This document shows, piece by piece, positions 43,482 through 51,940 of a stretch of 64,000 nucleotides of DNA; positions within the stretch are counted from its first letter, which is position 1; the number at the start of each line of letters is the position of its first letter. Both the position numbers and the translations under genes were made by a program. The notes beneath the pieces are model-generated. The model was not told the origin of the DNA. It made no database searches and saw nothing but the letters and a program-made list of their open reading frames with translations. Source of the stretch: Polynucleobacter sp. GWA2_45_21. Lineage in GTDB: Bacteria > Pseudomonadota > Gammaproteobacteria > Burkholderiales > Burkholderiaceae. The stretch covers positions 124,001 through 188,000 of the forward strand of contig NZ_MHZG01000002.1 in assembly GCF_001830325.1 (NCBI RefSeq), in the 5' to 3' direction.

Positions 43482-44972
43482 TTAAGGATTTAATAAATTA
43501 ATACGAGTGGCGGTGACAGCATCAATATCAGCACTTGCCGCAATATCATGTTGATGGCTTGCGAGGGCTTTCTCAATCGGCTTAGCAAGGACTTTGCCGT
43601 ACTCAACACCAGGCTGATCGAAGCTATTGATATTCCAGAGTGCTCCTAGAGTAGCTGCACGGTTTTCGTATAGAGCAAGTAGGGCGCCGAGATAAAACGC
43701 ATTGAGCTTAGGCAGTAGTAGGAGATTGCTAGGACGTTTGCCGGGGTAAACATTATTTGGATTGCTGTCAGTCTTGCCATTAGCTAGCGCTTGAGCTTGC
43801 GCTAAACAGTTCGATAGCAAAATACGGTGATGTGCAATCGCCTCAGGCCGATCACTCATGGGTTCACGTACAGCAATGAAGTCAATTGGGATGATTTCAG
43901 TACCTTGGTGAAAGAGTTGGAAGTAGGAGTGCTGGGCATTACTACCAGCACTGCCAAATACCACCGGCGAGGAATGCTTAACAGGCTTGCCGTTGCGATC
44001 AACGCTCTTGCCATTACTTTCCATGTCCAGCTGTTGCAACCACTTCGGAAACCAATCTAAAGCATCAGCATAAGGAATAGCGGCATAAGCCTTGATGTCA
44101 TGTTTCTCTTGCTGATATAGCAAAGAGAGTGCCATGATGACGGGTAGATTTTCCTCTAACGGTGCATTCTTAAAATGCAGGTCCATGGCTTCAGCGCCAG
44201 CTAAGAATTGCTTAAAATTTTCAAAGCCATATTGCAGAGCAATCGGCAGACCAACTGCTGACCAAACTGAATAACGACCGCCGACCCAATCCCAAAAAGG
44301 AAAGATGTTTTCTTCGCTTACACCAAATTCTTTGGCGGCAGGAATATTGGCAGTGACAGCATATAAAGCATGTGCAATTTGACTGTGAGTACAGCCACTA
44401 TCTTTAAGCCAAGCCACAACGGCTTTGGCATTCATGGAAGTCTCGAGAGTCGTAAATGACTTTGAGACCACAATCACGCGAGTGCTATGAGGCTGAGCGC
44501 GCGCCAAAATGCGGGCTAACTCGGCAGTATCAATATTGGCCAAGAAATGCATGCGCATGCCGCGGCTCTCAATGCCGGGGACATGGGCTAAAGCTTCAAT
44601 AGCGAGGCGAGGACCAAAGTCGGATCCACCAATGCCAATATGGATGACATCAGTTACGCCAACCCACTTATTGCACAACGCTTCAATGCGATGCCACACT
44701 TCAGAAACTGCTGGCATGACATCTTTACCGTCGATCAATACAGGAGTTTTGCTGAGATTGCGAAGTGCGGAATGTAAGGCAGGGCGATCTTCGCTATTGT
44801 TGATGTGCTTGCCAGCGAACAGATCTGCAATGAACTGTTCCAATCCGGCTTTACGTGCATTTGCAAATAGTTTTACCCAGTTACTGGCATCAATGCCTTG
44901 ATAGGCGGTATCGAGGACCACATCAAGGGCAGAGTGAATACTTTTGGTAGCTAATTGGGCTTGCACAGACAT
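43482..44972 (-). CDS. pgi: Glucose-6-phosphate isomerase
   Basis: 496 residues, somewhat shorter than the roughly 550 of E. coli Pgi. Motifs: HIGIGGSDFGPRLAIEAL, VVSKSFTTLETSMNAKAV, DWVGGRYSVWSAVGLPIAL, LDMESNGK (the glutamate being the catalytic base) and NAQHSYFQLFHQGTEIIPIDF (catalytic histidine). It interconverts glucose-6-P and fructose-6-P. It is upstream of the phosphomannomutase on the same strand. Confidence 0.95.
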   Translation of the reverse strand: MSVQAQLATKSIHSALDVVLDTAYQGIDASNWVKLFANARKAGLEQFIADLFAGKHINNSEDRPALHSALRNLSKTPVLIDGKDVMPAVSEVWHRIEALCNKWVGVTDVIHIGIGGSDFGPRLAIEALAHVPGIESRGMRMHFLANIDTAELARILARAQPHSTRVIVVSKSFTTLETSMNAKAVVAWLKDSGCTHSQIAHALYAVTANIPAAKEFGVSEENIFPFWDWVGGRYSVWSAVGLPIALQYGFENFKQFLAGAEAMDLHFKNAPLEENLPVIMALSLLYQQEKHDIKAYAAIPYADALDWFPKWLQQLDMESNGKSVDRNGKPVKHSSPVVFGSAGSNAQHSYFQLFHQGTEIIPIDFIAVREPMSDRPEAIAHHRILLSNCLAQAQALANGKTDSNPNNVYPGKRPSNLLLLPKLNAFYLGALLALYENRAATLGALWNINSFDQPGVEYGKVLAKPIEKALASHQHDIAASADIDAVTATRINLLNP

Positions 44973-45112
44973 TTCTAGATTTTATCAATAAGGGCGTCAA
45001 AATCCCCTTAAAACGCTGAAAATGTTACGATTTCATGAATAACAAGGCTTTAGCTTAGGTAAAAGTCATTACAAAATTGAGACATATCTGAAATCAGGTC
45101 AGGAATAGCCGA

Positions 45113-46249
45113 ATGGAGCAGGTTGATTGCGTCGTAGTGGGCGCTGGAGTGGTTGGATTAGCGGTTGCCCGAGAAATGGCACTACAGGGTCGAGAAACTA
45201 TCTTGCTCGAGCGCGAGGATTCGTTCGGAACTATCAGTAGTGCACGCAATAGTGAAGTCATTCACGCTGGAATCTATTACCCAAAGGATTCTCTCAAGGC
45301 CAAGCTATGTGTAGAGGGTAATCGCCTTTTATATGAATACTGTCGCAGTCATCAGGTGAGTACACAAGCCTACGGCAAACTCATCGTGGCAGCCAATGCT
45401 AGCCAGCTAGATGACCTTCAGGCTATTTTGTATAAAGCCCAAAACAACCAAGTGCCTGATATCAAGATGATTTCAGGGGATCAAGCTAAAGTACTTGAGC
45501 CACAACTGCAATGTGAGGCAGCAGTACTCTCAGGTTCCACAGGTGTAGTAGATAGCCATGGCCTCATGCTCTCATTACTTGGCGGTTTTGAAGATGCGGG
45601 TGGCATGGTTGCATATCAATCCCCATTGTTAAGCGCAAAGCCGATCGGTGCTAATGCTGAAGGGGGCTTTGAGCTCACCATTGGCGGTGCAGATGGCATG
45701 ACTATTCAAACAAAGTTGTTGATTAATTGCGCTGGACTGAGTGCACCAGCACTAGCTCAAAAAATAGAAGGTCTCTCGAAAGATTTGATACCTAAAGCCT
45801 ACTTCGCAAAAGGCAACTACTTCTCTTTATCTGGAAAATCGCCATTCAGTCATTTGATTTATCCAATCCCCGAGCCGGGTGGATTAGGCGTTCACTTGAC
45901 CTTGGATATGGGTGGTCAGGCGAAGTTTGGTCCCGATGTGGAATGGCTGGATATTGATCAAGAAAGCCAAATTAACTACACGGTTGATCCCAAGCGGGGA
46001 GAGGGCTTTTATGCTGCCGTAAGGCAATACTGGCCCGGTCTAAAAGATGGCTCTTTGCAGGCTGATTACTCTGGTGTCAGGGCCAAAATCGTTCCGCCAA
46101 ACGCCCCGGCAGGAGATTTCTACTTTGAAGGACCCCAGCAGCATCAGCTTCACGGCCTATTTAACCTTTATGGCTTTGAGTCCCCAGGCCTGACCTCTTG
46201 CTTGGCTATTGCCCAGCATTTGGAGGCGCAAATCAAAAGTTCTCTATAA
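45113..46249 (+). CDS. FAD-dependent oxidoreductase, L-2-hydroxyglutarate dehydrogenase-like
   Basis: 378 residues. The N-terminal FAD-binding motif CVVVGAGVVGLAVAREMALQGRETILLERE is followed by GTISSARNSEVIHAGIYYPKDSLKAKLCVEGNRLLYEYC, characteristic of the L2HGDH/LhgO group of the DAO superfamily. LINCAGLSAPALAQ and LGVHLTLDMGGQAKFGPDVEWLD follow later. It probably oxidises L-2-hydroxyglutarate or a similar hydroxy acid. It ends 20 bases before tRNA-Ser(TGA). Confidence 0.88.
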   Translation: MEQVDCVVVGAGVVGLAVAREMALQGRETILLEREDSFGTISSARNSEVIHAGIYYPKDSLKAKLCVEGNRLLYEYCRSHQVSTQAYGKLIVAANASQLDDLQAILYKAQNNQVPDIKMISGDQAKVLEPQLQCEAAVLSGSTGVVDSHGLMLSLLGGFEDAGGMVAYQSPLLSAKPIGANAEGGFELTIGGADGMTIQTKLLINCAGLSAPALAQKIEGLSKDLIPKAYFAKGNYFSLSGKSPFSHLIYPIPEPGGLGVHLTLDMGGQAKFGPDVEWLDIDQESQINYTVDPKRGEGFYAAVRQYWPGLKDGSLQADYSGVRAKIVPPNAPAGDFYFEGPQQHQLHGLFNLYGFESPGLTSCLAIAQHLEAQIKSSL

Positions 46250-46269
46250 TCTAGGACTCAAATCGCAAA

Positions 46270-46359
46270 GGAAGAGTGGCAGAGCGGTTGAATGCACCAG
46301 TCTTGAAAACTGGCGAGGATGAAAGTCCTCCGTGAGTTCGAATCTCACCTCTTCCGCCA
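46270..46359 (+). tRNA. tRNA-Ser (anticodon TGA), island attachment gene
   Basis: Acceptor stem GGAAGAG/CTCTTCC, anticodon stem CCAGT/ACTGG around CTTGAAA (anticodon TGA), long variable arm GAGGATGAAAGTCCTC, T arm GTGAG/CTCAC; CCA encoded at 46357-46359. TATAAT at 46245-46250 is the probable -10, lying in the last codons of the preceding gene. An integrase gene begins 163 bases downstream, so the 3' end is the probable attL. Confidence 0.96.
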
Positions 46360-46522
46360 ATGGCTAGTCTCACAGGTTCTCAAAAAGACCCGAAAAGCCA
46401 ATGTATATAAGGGCTTAACCCCAAAGTCAATCATCACAAGTTTGCATAAGTTCTCATAAAATTGCATAATCTATGGTGGGTAGGATGAAGGGTAGCTTCA
46501 TTCCCTGAGATAGGAATGCCAA

Positions 46523-47788
46523 ATGCCAAAAATTGCCAAAGAACTAGGTGCGCTGGAGGTTTCCCGCCTAAATACTGTAGGTTTTCATGCTGTCGGAGTT
46601 ATCGCTGGGCTTGGCTTGCAAATCACCAAGACGGGCGCAAGGTCATGGATTCTTCGTAAAAAGGTCGGTAACAAGCGTCCTGAAATAGGTTTAGGAGCTT
46701 ACCCGGCCGTTACCCTAGCGCAGGCTAGGGATAAGGCTAGAGCTGTTATAGAGAAGATTGAGAGTGGTGTTGATCCTGTTGCTGAGAAGCGAGAAAACCG
46801 CATGGCACTTAAAAATGCCCAATCTCGACTTACTTTTGAAAAATGCGCGATTAAATATATTGAGTCCCATGAAGTGGAGTGGCGCAACTCAAAGCATGTC
46901 AGTCAATGGCGTAATACGATCAAAACATATGCCAATCCCGTAATCGGTAATTTATATCCATCAGAAATTACCAACATTCACATTATGAATATTCTTGAGC
47001 CAATTTGGCTTACTAAGAATGAAACGGCTGTTAGATTGCGTGGTCGATTAGAGCAAATCCTTGATTGGGCTAAAGTTCAGAATATGCGCTCGGGTGAAAA
47101 TCCTGCTGCATGGAAGGGAAACTTAAGCCAATTGCTTCCAGCCCCAAGTAAGGTACAAAAACCAAAGCCCTTTGCCTCTTTGGATTATTACAGGATTGGT
47201 GAATTCATGGTCAAGCTTCGCAAGGAGGGTGCTATTGGGGCTAAAGCCCTTGAGTTAGCAATTTTGACGGGTGGGCGCGCTAGTCAAATCATTGGCGCTA
47301 CTTGGGATGAGTTTGATTTGAAGATTGGCGTATGGACTATTAGAGGTGATCGTATGAAGAACGGGGATTATCATACCGTCCCCTTGTCTCGACAGGCGAT
47401 GGAGTTGATCTCTGAGTTAAAGGGGATTCGTAGCAATGAATATTTATTTGCAGGACGCAGGGGTAAAACCATTAGCGATGGCACGATGAATAAGTACCAC
47501 TTTGACTATTTAGACAAAGATGATGGCGAGAGAAAAATTACCGTCCATGGTTTTAGGTCCACCTTTCGTTCATGGGCTGCCGCTAAGACCAGTCATAGTT
47601 TTGAGGCTATGGAGAAGGCGCTAGCCCATTGTGAAAGAGACAAGACGGTTAGAGCCTATCAGCGCGATGACTTAATAGAAAAGCACATGCGACTTATGAA
47701 AGATTGGGCTGATTATTGTGATGCAATCCATGAGAAGACTGATGATGTTATTCCGCTTTGGCAATCGATTGATTTAGCGTCAGCTTAA
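46523..47788 (+). CDS. int: Tyrosine recombinase, P4-type integrase
   Basis: 421 residues. An N-terminal DUF4102 arm-binding domain (GLGLQITKTGARSWILRKKVGNKRPEIGLGAYPAVTLAQARDKA), a core-binding domain, and the catalytic domain with the first arginine in LTGGRASQIIGATWDEFDL, HGFRSTFRSWAA (H-x-x-R), the second histidine in LAHCERDKTVRAYQRDDLIEKH and the tyrosine in the same stretch. All catalytic residues appear present, so it may be active. It would recombine at the tRNA-Ser 3' end. Confidence 0.95.
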   Translation: MPKIAKELGALEVSRLNTVGFHAVGVIAGLGLQITKTGARSWILRKKVGNKRPEIGLGAYPAVTLAQARDKARAVIEKIESGVDPVAEKRENRMALKNAQSRLTFEKCAIKYIESHEVEWRNSKHVSQWRNTIKTYANPVIGNLYPSEITNIHIMNILEPIWLTKNETAVRLRGRLEQILDWAKVQNMRSGENPAAWKGNLSQLLPAPSKVQKPKPFASLDYYRIGEFMVKLRKEGAIGAKALELAILTGGRASQIIGATWDEFDLKIGVWTIRGDRMKNGDYHTVPLSRQAMELISELKGIRSNEYLFAGRRGKTISDGTMNKYHFDYLDKDDGERKITVHGFRSTFRSWAAAKTSHSFEAMEKALAHCERDKTVRAYQRDDLIEKHMRLMKDWADYCDAIHEKTDDVIPLWQSIDLASA

Positions 47789-47790
47789 CG

Positions 47791-48693
47791 ATGGCCACTC
47801 AGAAAATATTTCCAAAATGGGCGCCGCCAGAGCTTATTAACAGTATTGGCGAAATAGATGATCACGGAAGGTATAAGAACCTCACGAATGACATTATTAA
47901 TATTTTCAGTCGACTTGGTACGGATGAGCGCATGAAGGAGGTCTGGGGTCGATTGTTGCCAAAATGTACATCCAGCCCACGAACATTTATTAAAAAAATA
48001 GAAGCTGCTGTTTCGCACGCAGTTATTTTTAGAACCATGGGTGCTGATCCAGATCATCACTCCCCCAAGATTCATTTACAAAAGATGAATCAGCTGGTTG
48101 CAAAAATTGCAGAATTACTTGCCTTAATTAATGGTAGCGAACAAGCCAGGTGGATGGTGAGTCGCATACATCAGCAAATCTTAGAATGGGAATTTTCTGA
48201 TCGATCTGATCTGGAGATTCATGAGAATCACACAGGGTACATAGAGGTAGGTTTGAATGAGCCCTCTTATTCAGAATGCATTACGAATGTGAATCGTTTG
48301 AGTGCGCAGATAGCGGAAGATTCAAAGCGTATACCGTGGGGCAAACTTACCCAGGAGCAAAAACTGGCCTGGTATGCAAATGAGCAATCAAAAATTGGAT
48401 TAAGGGATCTCTTGGATAAGCTAGCATTCCAAGCCAAAGCTGGTGCCTATAGTGCAAGGAATCAGGTTACCCAAAAAGTGACCAGACCTATTTCGGCGTC
48501 GATGAAGGTTAATTTGATTTCTCCCCTGTACAGCGCTCTTAAATCTGAATTTGGAAGGGTTCCCCGCAAAGATTTTTGTACCATGGTTGCGGTACTCCTT
48601 GGTGATCGGGAGTATCGGGATTTCAACTATGCAGAGTATTGGGACAACGTAATTAGCTCTCCGCTAAAGCGCCCCGCAATAGGGTGTGAATAA
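47791..48693 (+). CDS. Hypothetical island protein
   Basis: 300 residues, starting two bases after the integrase stop. It is polar and helical with no signal or membrane segment: PKWAPPELINSIGEIDDHGRYKNLTNDIINIFSRLGTDERMKEVWGRLLPK near the N-terminus, and SEFGRVPRKDFCTMVAVLLGDREYRDFNYAEYWDNVI near the C-terminus. No family recognised. Position between integrase and regulator is common for accessory genes of such islands. Confidence 0.78.
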   Translation: MATQKIFPKWAPPELINSIGEIDDHGRYKNLTNDIINIFSRLGTDERMKEVWGRLLPKCTSSPRTFIKKIEAAVSHAVIFRTMGADPDHHSPKIHLQKMNQLVAKIAELLALINGSEQARWMVSRIHQQILEWEFSDRSDLEIHENHTGYIEVGLNEPSYSECITNVNRLSAQIAEDSKRIPWGKLTQEQKLAWYANEQSKIGLRDLLDKLAFQAKAGAYSARNQVTQKVTRPISASMKVNLISPLYSALKSEFGRVPRKDFCTMVAVLLGDREYRDFNYAEYWDNVISSPLKRPAIGCE

Positions 48694-48699
48694 AAAAAG

Positions 48700-48738
48700 G
48701 GGGGCAAAGCACCCATCGCAAAACCCTACTTTGCCCCC
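48700..48738 (+). terminator. GC-rich stem-loop after the integrase operon
   Basis: GGGGGCAAAG and CTTTGCCCCC form a perfect 10-base stem around 19 bases. On the plus strand there is no T-run after it; on the minus strand a run of seven T follows. It separates the int unit from the alpA unit. Confidence 0.5.
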
Positions 48739-48779
48739 GCATAAGAGGGTAATTGATTATTACGATCTCTCTTAATCGC

Positions 48780-48798
48780 ATAACGCATCGTGCGTTAT
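48780..48798. promoter_or_regulatory. Operator-like palindrome upstream of alpA
   Basis: ATAACGCA and TGCGTTAT are perfect eight-base arms around TCG, 18 bases before the alpA start. A likely binding site for AlpA itself or another island regulator. Confidence 0.6.
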
Positions 48799-48816
48799 CG
48801 AAAAATGGAGAATCAA

Positions 48817-49059
48817 ATGGATATTAAGTTGTTACGGTTACCCAAGGTGAGGGAACAAACGGGGCAGAGTACGGCTACGATTTACCGTCAAATTAAGGCG
48901 GGGACGCTTCCTAAGCCAATTTTTGCATCGCCAAGAACCGCCGGTTGGCTAAAGTCAGAATTAGAGGCGGTATTGCTCGCGCGGATTGCCGGCAAATCAG
49001 AATCCGAAATTAAAGAGTTGGTTGCCATGTTAGAGGCCGATAGGAGATGTGTTAAATGA
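48817..49059 (+). CDS. alpA: AlpA-family excisionase/regulator
   Basis: 80 residues from ATG 48817; an ATG at 48805 is also possible. LLRLPKVREQTGQSTATIYRQIKAGTLPKPIFASPRTAGWLKSELEAVLLARIAGKS is the AlpA winged-HTH signature, with the usual P-x-P-I and W-L-x-x-E. AlpA proteins in P4-like islands act as transcriptional activators and excision factors. It overlaps the next gene by four bases. Confidence 0.92.
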   Translation: MDIKLLRLPKVREQTGQSTATIYRQIKAGTLPKPIFASPRTAGWLKSELEAVLLARIAGKSESEIKELVAMLEADRRCVK

Positions 49060-49295
49060 GCGACATCCTAATTGGCTTATATGCTAACTTTTTGCATCGA
49101 TTGCTGGACATTGCAGGTAAACGCGATTTTATTCCTGCGCCTGAAGTGGCCCAGGTATTTAATGTGGCAAGCCAAACGGTTCGAAAAAACTACTCTTTAA
49201 CAGGCGAAGCCTACGGCATTAGACCTACCAAAATTGGCAATCGCCTGCTTTGGTCGGTAGCCCAAATTGCTGACAAACTCAGGGGCGCGCTATGA
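49056..49295 (+). CDS. Small HTH-like island protein
   Basis: 79 residues. FIPAPEVAQVFNVASQTVRKNYSLTGEAYGIRPTKIGNRLLWSVAQIADKL looks like a second winged-helix DNA-binding domain, in which VAQVFNVASQTVRKNY would be the helix-turn-helix. It has ATGA overlaps with both neighbours. It could be a replication-initiation or regulatory factor; no family name is offered. Confidence 0.78.
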   Translation: MSDILIGLYANFLHRLLDIAGKRDFIPAPEVAQVFNVASQTVRKNYSLTGEAYGIRPTKIGNRLLWSVAQIADKLRGAL

Positions 49296-49756
49296 GCTTT
49301 GATAGATCTCGCTTGCCTGACCCTCAGAGTTATTACGAAAGCCAGGGTCTGAAGCTGTCAAAAGGTAAGAAATGGGTCACTACATCCTGCGTATTTCATG
49401 GTGGAAGCGATTCGATGCGGATTAATTTAATGAGTGGCGCCTTCTCTTGCATGGCGGGTTGTGGTGCAAAAGGGGGTGATGTAATGAGTTACCACCGTGC
49501 AATTAAAGCCTGGGATTTTGTAACCGCTTGTAAGGATTTAGGGTGTTGGATTGAAGATGGGAAAGTATCATCTAAGCCTCCTAGACCGACCCCATTATCA
49601 CCAAGAGATGCGCTGACTTTAATTGGGTATGAATCCCTTCTGGTAGCTGGTTTTGCCTCTAGTATGGGGCACAATTATCGGCTGACTCAAAGTGATCAAA
49701 AGCGTTTGCTTGAGGCTTGTGGTCGTATTCAGATGATTGAGGGGTTCTATTTATGA
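49292..49756 (+). CDS. CHC2 zinc-finger (primase-like) protein
   Basis: 154 residues. RLPDPQSYYESQGLKLSKGKKWVTTSCVFHGGSDSMRINLMSGAFSCMAGCGAKGGDVMSYHRAI contains the C-x2-H and C-x3-C zinc ligands and the GGDVMSY context of CHC2 fingers, as in DnaG primases. No TOPRIM or polymerase domain follows, so it is a stand-alone finger, probably helping origin recognition or priming with the helicase encoded next. Overlaps both neighbours by four bases. Confidence 0.88.
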   Translation: MSFDRSRLPDPQSYYESQGLKLSKGKKWVTTSCVFHGGSDSMRINLMSGAFSCMAGCGAKGGDVMSYHRAIKAWDFVTACKDLGCWIEDGKVSSKPPRPTPLSPRDALTLIGYESLLVAGFASSMGHNYRLTQSDQKRLLEACGRIQMIEGFYL

Positions 49757-51129
49757 ATAACCTCGAAAGCATGAAAAATATTCAGCGACTGCAGGCAAAA
49801 GTGGATGAATTTGTTTCCGATCAATCATTACCTGATTTAATTGATCCACCTTCTATGACTGATGGCTTGTATAACCCTCGAGATCCTGCTGAGTATGGAA
49901 AGGGTCAAGTGAATAGTAAAAAGACGGGTACTGCACCTACTCAGAAAGCTAAGTCAAAAATAGAGGTACAACTCATGAAGGGCTCAAATGTCGAAATGCG
50001 ACCCATCACTTGGTTGATAGACCAGTGGCTACCAATGGGAAAGTTAACACTTTTGGCTGGGGCTGGGGGTACTGGGAAGACCACGTTAGCACTTGGTATT
50101 GCAGCTGCTATTACGAGCGGTGGAACCTTCCCTAGTGGCCAAAAATATTTGGGTAGATCCAACGTATTGATCTGGTCAAGTGAAGATGATCCTGAAGATA
50201 TTTTGATGCCAAGATTGGCGGCTATGGGTGCGGATTTGGAGAGAATATACATTCTCAAATCCGTACGAGAAGATGGTGATGATCGCACTTTTAATGCAGC
50301 AACAGATTTAGATAGTCTCAAGACTGTGGTTGATTCTATTGGCGGTGTCGTCTTAATCTTGCTTGACCCGATTATCGGATTGGTAAAGGGAAACTCAGAT
50401 AAAGCTAATGATGTGAGAGAGGGGCTTGACCCATTGGTGGAGTTTTCACAAAACCAGCGATGCGCCATTATTGGCATCTCCCATTTCAGTAAAGGTGGAC
50501 AAGGAAAGGATCCTGCTGAGCGAGTGTTAGGTTCCCAAGCATTTACTGCATTGCCTAGGATGGTATGGGGCACCATCATCGATAAAGATACTGGAGATCG
50601 AGTGTTAGTAAGGCTTAAAACAAACTTAAGCGCAAGGGATGGAGGCTTTTTATATTCGGTTGAGCAGACTCAGTACAACGGAATCGACACTTCAATTGTG
50701 ACCTGGAAAGGGCCAATTGAAGGAAGTTCCCATCAAATTATTAGTAATGCCGAGGCAGTTGATTTTGATGGAGAAAATGGTTCTGAGTTGGGGGATTGTG
50801 CTCAGTGGCTCAAATCATATTTAGAGGATGTGGGTGGTAGCCAAGAGAAAAAGGTTATCGCTGATCTTGCTAGGGCGAACGGATATGGAAACTCATCTCT
50901 TTATAGGGCAAAAGATGCGCTGAAATTAGTAGCAAAAGTAGAGGGCTTTGCCAGCTCAAGGCGCAGTATTTGGATGTTATCGATCAATAGTAAAAACTCC
51001 AATATTCCCAATAATTCTCATAATTCCCGTGCTTTGAACAACTGGGATTCTGGGAATTATGGCCAGACAGGTGGGAATTTAACTTGCAAGGCTGATGCAG
51101 ATCATTTTGATTGGGGTATTGTTTTATGA
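49753..51129 (+). CDS. RepA-like hexameric helicase (AAA_25/RecA fold)
   Basis: 458 residues. The RecA-like core has Walker A LLAGAGGTGKTTLALGIAAAI near residue 105, WSSEDDPEDILMPRLAAMGAD, Walker B VVLILLDPIIGLV and sensor-like IIGISHFSKGG. This order matches RSF1010 RepA-type replicative helicases on plasmids and islands. The C-terminal region includes KKVIADLARANGYGNSSLYRAKDAL, possibly a winged helix. It would replicate the excised element with the CHC2 protein. Confidence 0.88.
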   Translation: MNNLESMKNIQRLQAKVDEFVSDQSLPDLIDPPSMTDGLYNPRDPAEYGKGQVNSKKTGTAPTQKAKSKIEVQLMKGSNVEMRPITWLIDQWLPMGKLTLLAGAGGTGKTTLALGIAAAITSGGTFPSGQKYLGRSNVLIWSSEDDPEDILMPRLAAMGADLERIYILKSVREDGDDRTFNAATDLDSLKTVVDSIGGVVLILLDPIIGLVKGNSDKANDVREGLDPLVEFSQNQRCAIIGISHFSKGGQGKDPAERVLGSQAFTALPRMVWGTIIDKDTGDRVLVRLKTNLSARDGGFLYSVEQTQYNGIDTSIVTWKGPIEGSSHQIISNAEAVDFDGENGSELGDCAQWLKSYLEDVGGSQEKKVIADLARANGYGNSSLYRAKDALKLVAKVEGFASSRRSIWMLSINSKNSNIPNNSHNSRALNNWDSGNYGQTGGNLTCKADADHFDWGIVL

Positions 51130-51443
51130 ATTCCTTTAATGCCGGTTTGGATGATCAAAACAGGCCTGAAGATCGCCCTCAGAGCCAATTGGGACATGGC
51201 GAAGCCTCGACCCCTACCCCCGTCAATAGCATGAGCAAAATCAGGCTCAATGATGCCGAAACGATCCGGATGGAGATGGCAAGGCTCTATAGGGATATGA
51301 GGATGGGGCGCATTGATACGCAAGATGGCACGCGTTTGGCCTATGTCTTAGACATGGTGCGCAAAGCCCATGAGACATGCGAGCTGCAGCGTAGGGTGGA
51401 AGTAATCGATCAGGTGAACAAAATTAGGAAACTCAAAAAATGA
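51126..51443 (+). CDS. Hypothetical island protein
   Basis: 105 residues from ATG 51126, which overlaps the helicase stop. The N-terminal 35 residues are polar and probably disordered; then SKIRLNDAETIRMEMARLYRDMRMGRIDTQDGTRLAYVLDMVRKAHETCELQRRVEVI forms a long helix pair. No family is assigned. Overlaps the next gene by four bases. Confidence 0.75.
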   Translation: MNSFNAGLDDQNRPEDRPQSQLGHGEASTPTPVNSMSKIRLNDAETIRMEMARLYRDMRMGRIDTQDGTRLAYVLDMVRKAHETCELQRRVEVIDQVNKIRKLKK

Positions 51444-51940
51444 ATCAAAGACCATTAAATGCTGCTTATGAGCACATGACCAACCATCAGCTGGCTGCCG
51501 TAGCGTATGCCGATATAGGCAATGAATTGGAGTCGCTACGGATCCAATCAGTAGTTCCCAGGAAAACCTACTCCATGCTGGATGCTGAATTTAATAATGC
51601 CTTAGAAAATATCCATACCGCCACTCTTCATTGGAGTTGTGAGTACTGGCGACTTCAGTATGTTTATAGCGTGGATGTTTTGAGGATGGCGTACGCTCAT
51701 ATTCAGGATGAGCTAAAGAATGAGGATGATTGTGCCGAGTTAATTGCAAAAGGACAGAGAATGATTGCTGCTCATTTTGCAGCCTTAAAAGAGGTTTGTG
51801 GGGTTCGTGGGATTGACTATCAGACAGTACTCAAGAGAAATTACATCACCGAGCAGGTCGACCAAGCATGGGATATTGATCTGGAGTATAAAACTGTCGT
51901 TATTGCAGCACTTGAGACGTACCTAGTTATTGGCGAGTGA
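51440..51940 (+). CDS. Hypothetical island protein, last gene of alpA operon
   Basis: 166 residues, helical and acidic, without signal or membrane segments: NHQLAAVAYADIGNELESLRIQSVVPRKTYSMLDAEFNNALENIHTATLHWSCEYWRLQYVYSVDVLRMAYAHIQDELKNEDD. No family recognised. It is coupled to the previous gene by ATGA overlap and ends the run of five coupled junctions that begins at alpA. Confidence 0.75.
   Translation: MNQRPLNAAYEHMTNHQLAAVAYADIGNELESLRIQSVVPRKTYSMLDAEFNNALENIHTATLHWSCEYWRLQYVYSVDVLRMAYAHIQDELKNEDDCAELIAKGQRMIAAHFAALKEVCGVRGIDYQTVLKRNYITEQVDQAWDIDLEYKTVVIAALETYLVIGE

Larger units (their letters stand above)
46270..51940 (+). mobile_element. tRNA-Ser-associated integrative element, satellite/P4-like
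   Basis: A P4-type integrase directly follows a tRNA-Ser gene, then come an unknown protein, an AlpA-like regulator, a CHC2 zinc-finger protein and a RepA-like helicase, all in the same direction. This is the integration, regulation and replication set of P4-like islands and phage satellites. No capsid, tail, terminase or conjugation genes are seen. The right end is uncertain: no copy of the tRNA 3' end was found by eye up to 64000. Given here as ending at the last co-oriented unknown gene. Confidence 0.75.

Noticed and set aside
43482..44972. Loss of a catalytic residue in Pgi (GEPG replaced by GSAG)
   Set aside because: The catalytic glutamate is the one in DMESNG and the histidine that in NAQHSY; both are present, so the change is outside the active set.
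49941..50579. 212-codon antisense frame over the RepA-like helicase gene
   Set aside because: It is the complementary shadow of a well-supported gene with Walker motifs; it shows no family pattern.
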